Shown here in pieces: positions 52,982-62,557 of a stretch of DNA of 64,000 nt. Location of the stretch: contig NC_019682.1 in the NCBI RefSeq assembly GCF_000316575.1, forward strand, positions 3,160,001-3,224,000. Reading direction: 5' to 3'. This stretch comes from Calothrix sp. PCC 7507. Lineage in GTDB: Bacteria > Cyanobacteriota > Cyanobacteriia > Cyanobacteriales > Nostocaceae. The notes beneath the pieces were generated by a model that did no database searches, was not told the DNA's origin, and was given only the letters and a program-made list of their open reading frames with translations. Position numbers and translations under genes: made by a program. The number at the start of each line of letters is the position of its first letter. Within the stretch, counting starts at the first letter, position 1.

Positions 52982-54160
52982 CTAAGCCGGTACTTCTATT
53001 TGCATGGCTCTTGCCAGTTCTGCGGCTACTTCTGGACGAGAAAATTCTGGTGGGGGTAACTCACCCCGACGCAGCATTTCCCGAACTTTCGTTCCCGACA
53101 GGTGAACACGTTCCTCTGGCTTGCTGGGACTGCTTTTAGTCGTTCCCATTTGTTTGGTACGCAGGCAATAGAAAGCATGTTCAAACTTCATGGGCACAAT
53201 GCCTAATTCACTAGTATCAAACTCCTCAAAGATATATTGAGCATCATAAGTACCGTAGTAATCACCAACGCCTGCATGATCTCGTCCGACGATAAAGTGA
53301 GTACAGCCGTAGTTCTTGCGGACTAGAGCATGAAAAATTGCTTCTCTGGGGCCTGCGTAGCGCATAGCGGCTGGGTTAATTGCCAAAATTACTCGGTCTA
53401 GGGGATAGTAGTTTTCCAATAAGATTTCATAGCAGCGCATCCGCACATCAGCGGGAATGTCATCTTCTTTTGTCGCCCCTACCAATGGGTGCAAAAATAA
53501 ACCATCAACGGTTTCCAAGGCGCACTTCTGGATATATTCGTGGGCGCGGTGAATGGGGTTGCGAGTTTGAAAGCCAACGATAGTTTTCCAGCCTTTGGTT
53601 TTGAACATTTGCCGAGACTCGGCAGGATCAATTTGATAGGAGGGAAATTGAGGATGGCGATCGCGTTGTAATAGCCAGATGTCACCTGCAAGATGTACTG
53701 TACCTTGGTTATAGAGTACCTGCACCCCAGGATGTTTGGCATCATCAGTGCGATAGACATTTATCGCCTCACGGGCTTTATCATATTCATACTTTTGTGT
53801 CAGCTGCAAGACACCGATAAACTCACCTCTGGGGTTATCCAGACGAATTAAATCGCCTTCTTTGAGGGGAGCAGCTACTTCTGGTGTTACCGAAAGTGTA
53901 ATCGGAATTGACCAGACAACACCGTTAGCAAGACGCATTTCTGTAACCACGCGATCGTAGTCTTCTTGGTTCAGAAAACCTGTGAGTGGACTAAAACCGC
54001 CGATCGCAATCATTTCTAAATCAGAAACGGCTCGCTCGTCAAGTTGCACTCGTGGTAAAAAATCGGCTTTGGAGAGAAATTCAGCCCGTTGTTCTGGTGT
54101 GGCGATGCGATTAACCAATTTTCCGCCGTGGGGTGCAATGGTATCTGGATGGTGACTCAA
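52982..54160 (-). CDS. sat: Sulfate adenylyltransferase (ATP sulfurylase)
   Basis: A 392-residue enzyme that makes adenosine 5'-phosphosulfate from ATP and sulfate, the entry to sulfur assimilation. The N-terminal PUA-like domain is followed by the catalytic domain with the active-site motif [14 protein letters not shown] (from Gln198) and the second block [19 protein letters not shown]. No fused APS kinase domain follows, and the length equals the stand-alone bacterial and plant-type enzyme. The last residues include [20 protein letters not shown]. No other sulfur genes are adjacent. Confidence 0.95.
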   Translation of the reverse strand: MSHHPDTIAPHGGKLVNRIATPEQRAEFLSKADFLPRVQLDERAVSDLEMIAIGGFSPLTGFLNQEDYDRVVTEMRLANGVVWSIPITLSVTPEVAAPLKEGDLIRLDNPRGEFIGVLQLTQKYEYDKAREAINVYRTDDAKHPGVQVLYNQGTVHLAGDIWLLQRDRHPQFPSYQIDPAESRQMFKTKGWKTIVGFQTRNPIHRAHEYIQKCALETVDGLFLHPLVGATKEDDIPADVRMRCYEILLENYYPLDRVILAINPAAMRYAGPREAIFHALVRKNYGCTHFIVGRDHAGVGDYYGTYDAQYIFEEFDTSELGIVPMKFEHAFYCLRTKQMGTTKSSPSKPEERVHLSGTKVREMLRRGELPPPEFSRPEVAAELARAMQIEVPA

Positions 54161-54341
54161 CGTAATCCCCTCTTTGCGTTAACTGTAATTCTGTATGTAT
54201 TAACTTATCAAAATGTCGGCACACAGAGAACAAGAGTTTGTAATTGGGCATTGTTGAGGCGATTTCTAGAAATAATTTTACCAATTCCTGGGCAAACAAC
54301 CGTTTGCCCCTACGGTTCACTGACAATCACATGGTAATTTC

Positions 54342-54493
54342 TATAGCAGTCCGTTTTGATTTTTGAACAAAATTAGGTATCGTAGGGTGCGTTAGGATGA
54401 AATCCGTAACGCACCATCATCAAGGATTTGGTGCGTTACGCTGTCGCTAACACACCCTACGTATCTTTTCAAAAATCAAGCCGGATTCCTATA
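54342..54493. repeat. MITE-like element, family A, copy 3
   Basis: TATAGCAGTCCGTTTTGATT (left) and AATCAAGCCGGATTCCTATA (right) are the termini shared with copies at 27162 and 42566. The interior differs and holds GTGCGTTAGGATG and CACACCCTACG inverted halves. 152 bp. Confidence 0.7.
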
Positions 54494-54635
54494 GGACTAG
54501 CCCTTTCAAGGTGGCGAAATTCGGAACGAAAATTGGTTATTTCAACCTTTAAAAATCCCAAAATCTGAGCGGATAACTTAGGATGATCACACTAAAGTAA
54601 CGTATCTTCGTTTGTCACCTTGAAAGGGCTAGTCC
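54494..54635. repeat. Second MITE-like element abutting family-A copy 3
   Basis: GGACTAGCCCTTTCAAGGTG is mirrored perfectly by CACCTTGAAAGGGCTAGTCC at the other end. The element is 142 bp, flanked by TA on both sides, and its left TA is the last TA of the family-A element. The body is AT-rich and non-coding. Confidence 0.75.
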
Positions 54636-54770
54636 TAAATACGTAGGGGAGCCACCCTTGTGCGCGGGTTTCCCGCGTGGGGAAATGCCCACAAAAACCT
54701 GGATCTGGTGGGCATTGCCCACCCTACAGATACTGACAATCACACGGTAATTTCTATTCGGGAAATCTCT

Positions 54771-57152
54771 TTAGGCGATCGCAGTTAAATTAACCTTAAC
54801 AATAATATCGTTGAAATCGCGATCGCCACCATTAGCTAAATCCTCAAAACCAAAAGTATTATTACCCAACAAACGAATATGATCCGACTTATCAGAATTA
54901 GCACCCAAAAATGGGAAATAAATCGCCGGATCATTATTAGGATTGCTATCTAAAAGCGCATCAGGAGAGCCATTGACAATAATAAATGGCGCAAAAATAG
55001 CACCAGGTTGAAAAACACCACTGTAACTAGCAGCACCTTGGTTACTCACAGACAAATCAATCCCTGCAACCCGCTTACCTAAAGCAGCTTGAATATAGCC
55101 AGCCTGTCCCGTGAGAACATCAGCCTTGCCATCACCGTTAGTATCAATCCCCCCATTTTCATCAGCCACCTGATAGAAACCAACAAAATTATTAAAAGCC
55201 GCTTCCCTGTGGACAGAAAAATTAGCTGTGACAGATTGTTTAGCCTCCCGCAAATCAATCACCTCTCCCTGTGATTTGCCTTGGAGATTCGTACCCAAAG
55301 TGAGAGATTTAGTTGTCTGCTTAATTTTCACCACCAAATTGCTAAAATCTGTCGCACTAGCACCAGAACCATCTCTCCAAGCTAGCGAGAAACCATCATC
55401 ACCTAAATCTGTAATCTTTTGTGTAGAGACACTAGAAAACAGTAACTCTGTGATAGCAGTAGCACCAGTTTTCACAGCATCAAAAGTACTATTTTTCACC
55501 AAGAGAAATCTAAATTTCTCCTCAGAATTCAATTCCAGCAGACTACTAAAATTATTGCTGTCTAACCCATTGGGAGCATTAACAATTACCGAGAAAATTA
55601 CTCGAGAACGTTCTAAAGCCGCTTTAGCATAACCTTCAGCACCAGGAGCAATACCGTTGATTGTGCCTTTATCATCATCAACAGTAAATAAACCCAATTC
55701 ATTCAGCAAATTAGAACTGCATCCGGTGAGGGTGATTTCCAGTTTGGTTTTGACATTCTTCTCTTGACTTTTGATGTTGAAGACATCATCACTCGGATTT
55801 GTTAAACGGCTGGGTATATTATCATTAGGTTCGTCGATATTGATAGTAAACAGTTCAGTGCCATTTTGTCCGTTATTTGCAGTAAAGTAAAGCTTACCGT
55901 TGACAACAGTTAAATTCGCGGGATAAGAACTAGCATTACCGGGATTGATATCCAAGACTCGTACTGTTCCAGCGGCTGTGCCATCACTTTTCCACAACTT
56001 ATAGCCATTCGTGCCGTCTGTGGCTTGGAAGTAGAGGGTGCCGTTGACATTTGTCAGGTTGCTAAGGTCGGAGCCATTAGCGCCTAAGCCATTAGTGCCT
56101 ATATTAATATCTTTGACTAAGACAGTACCGTTCGCTGTGCCATCACTCTTCCACAACTCAAAGCCATTCGTGCCGTCATCGGCTTGGAAGTAGAGGGTGC
56201 CGTTGACATTTGTCAGCTTGCTGAGGTCGGAGCTATCAGAGCCTGTAAAAATATCTTTGACTAAGACAGTACCGTTCGCTGTGCCATCACTCTTCCACAA
56301 CTCATAACCATTCGTACCGTCATTGGCTACAAAGTAGAGGGTGCCGTTGACATTTGTCAGGTTGTTAGGGGATGAGCCATTAACGCCTGTAAGAATATCT
56401 TTGACTAAGACAGTGCCAGCCTCTGTGCCATCACTCTTCCATAACTCTCTACCATTCGTGCCGTCATCGGCTAGGAAGTAAAGGATGCCGTTGACATTTG
56501 TCAGGTACTCGGGGCTGGAGCTATTACCAGCGCCTGTCCTAATATCTTTGACTAAGACAGTACCGTTCGCTGTGCCATCACTCTTCCACAACTCAGAGCC
56601 ATTCGTGTCGTCATAGACTACAAAGTACAGAGTGCCGTTGACATTTGTCAGGTTGTTAGGGGATGAGCCATTAGCGCCTGTAAGAATATCTTTGACTAAG
56701 ACAGTGCCAGCCTCTGTACCATCACTCTTCCATAACTCTCTACCATTCATGCCGTCATTGGCTACAAAGTACAGAGTGCTGTTGACATTTGTCAGGTTGT
56801 TAGGGGATGAGCCATTAGCGCCTGCAACAATATCTTTGACTAAGACAGTGCCAGCGGCTGTGCCATCACTCTTCCACAACTCAAAGCCATTCGTGGCGTC
56901 ATAGGCTGTGAAGTAGAGGGTTTTGTTGACATTTGTCAGGTTGTAAGGGTTGGAGCCATTAGTGCCTGTAAAAATATCTTTGACTAAGACAGTGCCAGCG
57001 GCTGTGCCATCACTCTTCCACAACTCAAAGCCATTCGTGCCGTCTGTGGCGCTGAAGTAGAGGGTGCCGTTGACATTTGTCAGGCTGTTGGGGTTGGAGC
57101 TATCAGAGCCTGTAAGAATATCTTTGACGAGCGTGAGTGTGGTAGTTGTCAT
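54771..57152 (-). CDS. ELWxxDGT-repeat protein with C-terminal DUF4114 domain
   Basis: A 793-residue probably secreted protein. Residues 1 to about 430 consist of eight or nine tandem repeats of about 45-50 residues, each with LTNVNGTLYFxAxDGTNG and ELWKSDGTAAGTVLVKDI (the ELWxxDGT signature), forming a predicted beta-propeller. The DNA repeats are nearly identical. The C-terminal part includes a DUF4114 domain near the end (NNTFGFEDLANGGDRDFNDI). No N-terminal signal peptide is present; such calcium-binding-like cyanobacterial proteins are often exported by type I secretion. The last strand ends IVKVNLTAIA. Confidence 0.85.
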   Translation of the reverse strand: MTTTTLTLVKDILTGSDSSNPNSLTNVNGTLYFSATDGTNGFELWKSDGTAAGTVLVKDIFTGTNGSNPYNLTNVNKTLYFTAYDATNGFELWKSDGTAAGTVLVKDIVAGANGSSPNNLTNVNSTLYFVANDGMNGRELWKSDGTEAGTVLVKDILTGANGSSPNNLTNVNGTLYFVVYDDTNGSELWKSDGTANGTVLVKDIRTGAGNSSSPEYLTNVNGILYFLADDGTNGRELWKSDGTEAGTVLVKDILTGVNGSSPNNLTNVNGTLYFVANDGTNGYELWKSDGTANGTVLVKDIFTGSDSSDLSKLTNVNGTLYFQADDGTNGFELWKSDGTANGTVLVKDINIGTNGLGANGSDLSNLTNVNGTLYFQATDGTNGYKLWKSDGTAAGTVRVLDINPGNASSYPANLTVVNGKLYFTANNGQNGTELFTINIDEPNDNIPSRLTNPSDDVFNIKSQEKNVKTKLEITLTGCSSNLLNELGLFTVDDDKGTINGIAPGAEGYAKAALERSRVIFSVIVNAPNGLDSNNFSSLLELNSEEKFRFLLVKNSTFDAVKTGATAITELLFSSVSTQKITDLGDDGFSLAWRDGSGASATDFSNLVVKIKQTTKSLTLGTNLQGKSQGEVIDLREAKQSVTANFSVHREAAFNNFVGFYQVADENGGIDTNGDGKADVLTGQAGYIQAALGKRVAGIDLSVSNQGAASYSGVFQPGAIFAPFIIVNGSPDALLDSNPNNDPAIYFPFLGANSDKSDHIRLLGNNTFGFEDLANGGDRDFNDIIVKVNLTAIA

Positions 57153-57576
57153 GATTGTTCAGTATTTCCCTGTTGATGATCGTTATTTTTCGTTGGACAA
57201 CATCACTTGTACTCAAGCAGCCCAAAGCCACCAATTCCTCAGTAAAATTACTGTGGCAATTAGTTGAGCTAGTTATAAAGGTTTGTAGTCAGCACTAAAG
57301 TCCTGAGATTCTTTCAGCACTGAAATGCTGACTACAAAATCATCTGCTAGCTTAAGTTTTTATGTATGTATAGTTAATCATTAACCGCCTAACATTCTAG
57401 GCGACGTTTATCGCTAGTGTCAAAAGTTACATTTTGCTATGAACAGGGGCGGGTGTACTTCAATTTACTGGCAAAGTACTGTATCAGCAATAATTCTTGA
57501 TTGTGTAACCCCTACTTTTGGTAAAGTAATCTTAAAACTGCCATAATTTCTAAACAATCCAGAGGCATTGCAACCT
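57153..57576. other. Intergenic stretch with one hairpin repeat, no gene seen
   Basis: A divergent gap of about 420 bp between the ELWxxDGT gene and the SNF2 gene. It holds an inverted repeat (TTTGTAGTCAGCA / TGCTGACTACAAA, 57282-57338). Promoters for both genes are expected, but none is convincing. Confidence 0.6.
57282..57338. repeat. 57-bp inverted repeat
   Basis: Perfect 13-bp arms TTTGTAGTCAGCA and TGCTGACTACAAA, with further pairing inside (TCAGCACTGAAATGCTGA). A typical small cyanobacterial palindromic repeat. Confidence 0.7.
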
Positions 57577-60500
57577 ATGAAAGTCCTTCATGGCACCTGG
57601 ATACCAAATACAAAAAACGACTTTATTCAGCTTGGGTCTTTTTATTTGTGGGTGGAAATTCCCATACTCAAGCCAAGCCGCAGTCAAAGTCAACAGATTC
57701 ACCCTGGACATTTAGCAAAAGACGAACTCATCACTTTTTTGGGTCACATATTGGGTTTAAAAGAAACAGCTACCCAATTGAGTCAACGCATATCTCCAAA
57801 ATACTTTGCCCTACCAACTACCAATAATCAACCCCTACCTTCACCAGAACTAACCAAGTATTTGGAGTTAGAAATTCTCGAAGAATATGAAGAATTTCAA
57901 TATTGGCAGGTAGATTGTTATGAAACGGTTATTTCTACTAAAACGGCAAAAGCAATTAATGCGATAAAACTCCTAAACGATATCCATTTTTTAGCACTAT
58001 ATAGTTCAGGGGAAGTGCAACTCGGTTCTGATTTATTATTTTGGTATCACTACACCCAAGTTTTTAAACAAGTCATCCTCAAAGACCAATATATTCCTGC
58101 ACTGAAATATCGGCAGTTAGCAGCGGCAAAAACCAAAAAAACATCTAAGAAAACAACACCTACGCCATTTGAAATTTACCCTACCTGGGAAATTATTTCT
58201 CAGGCATACGAAGCAAATATCAAAAAATATATTGAATATATGCCGCTGATTTGTACAGCAGGTGCGGCTATATCCAGTGACAGGATTGAATTCTTCAATA
58301 AAGAAACTTTGTTACGTCATTTTTCGGAATCTGTAGTCCACGATTTAGTGACTCATACACCCTCGACTGCTGGTTTTGATAAACAGATTGCAGATTCCTT
58401 AATTTATCATTGCCTTTATCCTCACCACCCACTAACAACAAATGCAGCCTTGGCAGAATATCAGCAGTGGCTGGAGTGGAAAACTAAAATTACCCGTAGC
58501 CAAGCTGACTCGGCTTTTCATCTCTGTTTCCAGCTACACTCTCCTAGCGCTGCAGAGATAGACAATTGGCAAATGCAGTTTCTGGTAGGCAGCAAACAAG
58601 ACCCCTCTCTCAAATTGGTTTTGTCAGATTACTGGGTAATGAATAAAGCAGCTAAAACTGGCATACAAAAGCAATTTGGTCAAGATTTTGAAACTCATCT
58701 GCTGCTAAATTTAGGTTACGCAGCGCGGATGTATCCTCAACTGTGGTTGGGATTGGAAACAGACCAACCTACAGCAATGCAACTGACTTTAGATGCAGCC
58801 TTTGACTTTCTCCAAGAAAGTGCTTGGGTGTTGGAAGATGCAGGTTTTAAAGTCATTGTCCCTGCTTGGTATACTCCAGCTGGTCGCCGTCGTGCTAAAA
58901 TTCGCCTCAAGGCATCGGGTAATAAACTTGCCCCAACGAAGGGGGAAAGCAAAAGCTATTTTGGGCTAGATTCCCTGGTGCAATATCAATATGAATTGGC
59001 AATTGGGGATCAAGTTGTCACCTCACAAGAATGGGAACAACTAATTAATGCGAAAACGCCTTTGGTGCATTTTCGCGGTCAGTGGATGGAATTAGACCGG
59101 GATAAAATGCAGCAGTTACTGGAATTTTGGCAATCCCACGGTGATGAACAGCCCCAAATGAATCTGCTGGAGTTTCTGCAACGCAGTGCTGAAGCCGGGG
59201 ATGAGTGGGAAATTGAACACGACGAAGTTTTAGCAGAGATGATGGCGAAGTTGCAAGATAAAAGCCAGCTAGAACCAATTTCTGATCAACTAAATCTGCA
59301 GGGTACTCTGCGAGAGTATCAAAAGCGTGGTGTTTCCTGGCTGCAATATTTGGAGAAATTGGGCTTAAACGGCTGTTTAGCAGATGATATGGGTTTGGGT
59401 AAGTCGGTGCAGGTGATTGCGCGGTTGGTGCAGGAGAGGGAGTCATCTGAACATGGTGAGATTGTTCAACCTCCGTTACCGACGCTGTTAATTGCGCCGA
59501 CTTCTGTTGTGGGTAATTGGCAAAAGGAAATTGCTAAGTTTGCGCCGCATTTAACAAGTATGGTGCATCATGGTAGCGATCGCCTGCAAAACTCCGCAGA
59601 CTTCCAAGCCGCCTGTCAACAGCAGGATGTGGTAATTACTTCTTTTACCTTGGCACGCAAGGATGAAAAGCTACTCAGTAGTGTGGCTTGGCAACGTCTG
59701 GTTTTAGATGAGGCGCAAAATATCAAAAATCCTAAAGCCGCCCAAACTAAAGCAATTCTCAAGCTTTCGGCGAAGCATCGGCTGGCTTTGACAGGAACTC
59801 CCGTAGAAAACCGCTTGTTAGATTTGTGGTCAATTTTTAACTTTCTCAATCCTGGTTACTTAGGGAAAGAAGCCCAATTTCGCAAGTTTTTTGAGGTTCC
59901 CATTCAAAAAGACAATGACCGGGTGAAATCAACTACCCTGAAGAAGTTAGTGGAACCTTTGATTTTACGCCGGGTGAAAACTGACCAGTCTATTATCAAT
60001 GACTTACCAGACAAGGTTGAACAAAAACTCTACACTAACTTGACAAAAGAACAAGCATCACTATATGAAGTCGTGGTGAAAGATGTGGAGGAGAAATTAC
60101 AAACCACAGAAGGGATTCAACGCAAGGGTTTGATGCTCTCTACCTTGATGAAGCTGAAGCAGATTTGCAATCATCCATCCCAATTCTTGCAGGATAACAG
60201 CGAATTTTCCACTGAGCGATCGCATAAACTCAGTCGTTTAGGCGAAATGGTAGAAGAGGCGATTTCTGAAAGAGAAAGTCTGCTCATTTTCAGTCAATTT
60301 ACTGAAGTTTGCGAAAATGTCGAAAAGCATATCAAACGTAACCTACATTGCAATACCTACTATCTCCACGGTGGGACAAACCGCAAACGTAGAGAACAAA
60401 TGATTAGCGAATTTCAAGACCCAGATACAGAACCTTCTGTATTTATCCTATCCTTGAAAGCAGGCGGTGTAGGTATCACCCTCACCAAAGCTAATCATGT

Positions 60501-60762
60501 CTTCCATTTTGACCGTTGGTGGAACCCTGCAGTCGAAGACCAAGCAACAGATAGGGCTTTCCGAATTGGTCAAAAAAAGAATGTTTTTGTGCATAAATTT
60601 GTCACTATCGGGACTCTAGAAGAAAAAATTGACCAGATGATTGAAGATAAGAAAAAACTCTCATCTGCTGTTGTTGGTAGTGATGAATCCTGGTTGACGG
60701 AATTAGATAATGAAGCCTTTAAGCAATTAATTTCGTTAAATAAAAGTGCAATTTTGGAGTAA
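57577..60762 (+). CDS. SNF2-family (HepA-like) helicase/translocase
   Basis: A 1061-residue DNA-dependent ATPase. The first 550 residues hold a SNF2-associated N-terminal region (start MKVLHGTWIPNTKNDFIQLG; ATG 57577 chosen over TTG 57568). The motor begins near residue 570 with LREYQKRGVSWLQYLEKLGL. Motif I is DDMGLGKSVQ (about 601), motif II DEAQNIKNP (about 710, DEAQ box) and motif III LTGTPVENRLLDLW. The second RecA lobe has LIFSQFTEVCENV, SLKAGGVGITLTKANHVFHF and DQATDRAFRIGQ. Such proteins remodel protein-DNA or RNA polymerase complexes. The downstream SWIM-finger gene is only 5 bp away, which marks a conserved two-gene module. Confidence 0.93.
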   Translation: MKVLHGTWIPNTKNDFIQLGSFYLWVEIPILKPSRSQSQQIHPGHLAKDELITFLGHILGLKETATQLSQRISPKYFALPTTNNQPLPSPELTKYLELEILEEYEEFQYWQVDCYETVISTKTAKAINAIKLLNDIHFLALYSSGEVQLGSDLLFWYHYTQVFKQVILKDQYIPALKYRQLAAAKTKKTSKKTTPTPFEIYPTWEIISQAYEANIKKYIEYMPLICTAGAAISSDRIEFFNKETLLRHFSESVVHDLVTHTPSTAGFDKQIADSLIYHCLYPHHPLTTNAALAEYQQWLEWKTKITRSQADSAFHLCFQLHSPSAAEIDNWQMQFLVGSKQDPSLKLVLSDYWVMNKAAKTGIQKQFGQDFETHLLLNLGYAARMYPQLWLGLETDQPTAMQLTLDAAFDFLQESAWVLEDAGFKVIVPAWYTPAGRRRAKIRLKASGNKLAPTKGESKSYFGLDSLVQYQYELAIGDQVVTSQEWEQLINAKTPLVHFRGQWMELDRDKMQQLLEFWQSHGDEQPQMNLLEFLQRSAEAGDEWEIEHDEVLAEMMAKLQDKSQLEPISDQLNLQGTLREYQKRGVSWLQYLEKLGLNGCLADDMGLGKSVQVIARLVQERESSEHGEIVQPPLPTLLIAPTSVVGNWQKEIAKFAPHLTSMVHHGSDRLQNSADFQAACQQQDVVITSFTLARKDEKLLSSVAWQRLVLDEAQNIKNPKAAQTKAILKLSAKHRLALTGTPVENRLLDLWSIFNFLNPGYLGKEAQFRKFFEVPIQKDNDRVKSTTLKKLVEPLILRRVKTDQSIINDLPDKVEQKLYTNLTKEQASLYEVVVKDVEEKLQTTEGIQRKGLMLSTLMKLKQICNHPSQFLQDNSEFSTERSHKLSRLGEMVEEAISERESLLIFSQFTEVCENVEKHIKRNLHCNTYYLHGGTNRKRREQMISEFQDPDTEPSVFILSLKAGGVGITLTKANHVFHFDRWWNPAVEDQATDRAFRIGQKKNVFVHKFVTIGTLEEKIDQMIEDKKKLSSAVVGSDESWLTELDNEAFKQLISLNKSAILE

Positions 60763-60767
60763 ATTTG

Positions 60768-61607
60768 ATGAATAAATTTAGCCGGACTTGGTGGGGCGAT
60801 CGCTTTATCAAAGCACTAGAAGAATTTACTGATGATAGCCGACTCCAACGTGGACGTTCCTATGCTCGTGGTGGTAAAGTCCTCAATTTTGAAATAGAGC
60901 AAAATAATATTACCGCTCAAGTTAAAGGCTCAATCAATCCCTACTTTGGTGTGTATAAAGAACCAACATACAACATATCCATTGAAATTACACCCATTGC
61001 CAAACCACGCTGGAGTGAAGCCATCCAAAAACTTTCATCTAAAGCCAGTATTGTTTCTCGGTTGCTACTAAATGAAGTCCCAGAAAACATCGAAGACACA
61101 TTTTCTCAGATGGGATTACACCTCTTACCCCAAAGTAGCAAAGATTTCAAAACTAAATGTTCTTGTCCAGATTATGCCAATCCTTGTAAACACATTGCCG
61201 GAGTTTATTATTTAGTAGCTTCTCAACTAGATAACAACCCATTTTTATTATTTGAACTGCGGGGATTATCTAAAACAGAACTGCAGAATAAATTAGCTGA
61301 GTCCAACTTAGGAAAAGTCCTTTCTCAGGAACTGAACGCTAAAGAAATTCCCCTAGAAACCTCTACCTCATTTTACACAAAACTAGAAAAACAATCTGTT
61401 GACCAAAAGCCAAGTAATAGAGAGTTTTGGTTAGGTACAAAGCGATTACCACAAACTATTGAAATTCCCACTCAAAGCAGTGTGTCGGCAATTTTAATTA
61501 AAAAACAGGGAGATTTTCCAGCTTTTTGGCAAAAGGATAATTCTTTTATTGAAACGATGGAAGAGTTATATCAGCGAGTGAAAACGAAAAACCAAAACTT
61601 GATTTGA
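60768..61607 (+). CDS. SWIM zinc-finger protein, partner of the SNF2 helicase
   Basis: A 279-residue protein. The N-terminal part is TWWGDRFIKALEEFTDDSRL, then RGRSYARGGKVLNFEIEQNN, typical of this group. The SWIM finger is CSCPDYANPCKH at about residues 127-138 (CxCx(n)CxH), expected to bind zinc and DNA or protein. A helical C-terminal half follows with no recognised domain. ATG 60768 has GGAG ten bases upstream. The 5-bp spacing from the SNF2 gene points to co-translation and a shared complex. Confidence 0.88.
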   Translation: MNKFSRTWWGDRFIKALEEFTDDSRLQRGRSYARGGKVLNFEIEQNNITAQVKGSINPYFGVYKEPTYNISIEITPIAKPRWSEAIQKLSSKASIVSRLLLNEVPENIEDTFSQMGLHLLPQSSKDFKTKCSCPDYANPCKHIAGVYYLVASQLDNNPFLLFELRGLSKTELQNKLAESNLGKVLSQELNAKEIPLETSTSFYTKLEKQSVDQKPSNREFWLGTKRLPQTIEIPTQSSVSAILIKKQGDFPAFWQKDNSFIETMEELYQRVKTKNQNLI

Positions 61608-62557
61608 GATAAGTATGTAAAGACAAATTAAGTTGATACAGACAGATTTTTCGTATGGGCGCGGTCTCCGCCATTGGTGTCAACTTAAGCGAAATCGGCG
61701 GTTAGAAACCGCGTCTACACAAACAAAACCCACACTTCGACAAGCTCAGTGACCGCCTCCGTGGGTTAAAAAACCCTAATTTCTTGTTAGTTCGCGGAGG
61801 CGGCCTACCCTTCTCCTGACGGAGACGCTGCGCGAACGGGAACGCCCGCCGTAGGATGCCCGAAGGGCTGTAGGGCGAACGCCTGTGTAGCCAAGCCACG
61901 TGCTAACAGCGGGTTCTCCGACTTGTAGCACGTGGCGCGCGAATTCTATTCGCCAGGTCTTAAGTTGACACGTATGGGTCTCCGCGCCCTTGCCAACGTG
62001 TTTGTATCATTAAATTAAAGTGAAATGGTATCAGCCGAGGCTGTTGACTCTGAGGATTTTCAGCCCAAAATGCATCAGACAAAATAATAGTCGTAGTTCT
62101 CATCAGGGCATGGCAGTGCCGATGCCCCTACGGTAAACACAAAAATTGCATGATAATTTTTAGCTAATTTCGTACAAAGTCAACAGCCTAGTACAGGTCG
62201 GCGGAAATAAAGTACCTATTACAAATCGCCTAAAGGCTGACTGTAAAGGTTTCTTCGTTTCATACTTCATACTTCATACTTCAGACTTTTTGTACTAGTA
62301 TCAGCCCAACATTTTAAGGTTGCCGCGCTACTACAATTTTTTGTGCATCATTTTAGTTATGTCCGTCCACTACGGATAATTTATATTTCTTTATATACAT
62401 TGAATTTTTCTCGCCTACTTACCAATAATAAATTTAGTAACAAAAATAAGTTGACTCTAAAGTAATGTTACAAAACTTGGAAAAATATTGAGAAATTGAC
62501 GACAAGTCAAACATAGCTTTAACGTAGAACCTATAGGAGACACTTGAGGCAAATAAG
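61608..62557. other. Repeat-rich intergenic stretch, no gene seen
   Basis: About 950 bp. It holds the family-D-related element (61678-61970), heptamer STRRs at 62258-62285 (CATACTTCATACTTCATACT) and scattered short palindromes. An antisense frame across the element is repeat-derived. The last 150 bases are AT-rich and probably carry the promoter of the small membrane protein gene. Confidence 0.65.
61678..61970. repeat. Inverted-repeat element, family D-related, copy 3
   Basis: TGTCAACTTAAG (61678-61689) and CTTAAGTTGACA (61959-61970) are perfect 12-bp ends. The inside carries family-D blocks (GTCTACACAAACAAAACCCA and GCGAATTCTATTCGCC) and a further hairpin GCCACGTGCTA...TAGCACGTGGC. CGTATGGG occurs 18 bp outside the left end and directly outside the right end, so it is not a clean target duplication. 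Confidence 0.65.

Larger units (their letters stand above)
54161..54770. other. Repeat-filled intergenic stretch, no gene seen
   Basis: About 610 bp made up mainly of two adjoining MITE-like elements (54342-54493, 54494-54635) and the body of a third (54641-54733), all flanked by a 25-bp near-identical direct repeat (ACTGACAATCACATGGTAAT and TTCTAT at 54319-54344 and 54732-54757). Apart from the sat promoter region nothing else was recognised. Confidence 0.65.

Noticed and set aside
61702-61899. 65-residue minus-strand frame rich in Arg/Ser/Pro
   Set aside because: It lies entirely inside the inverted-repeat element and is explained by its palindromes.
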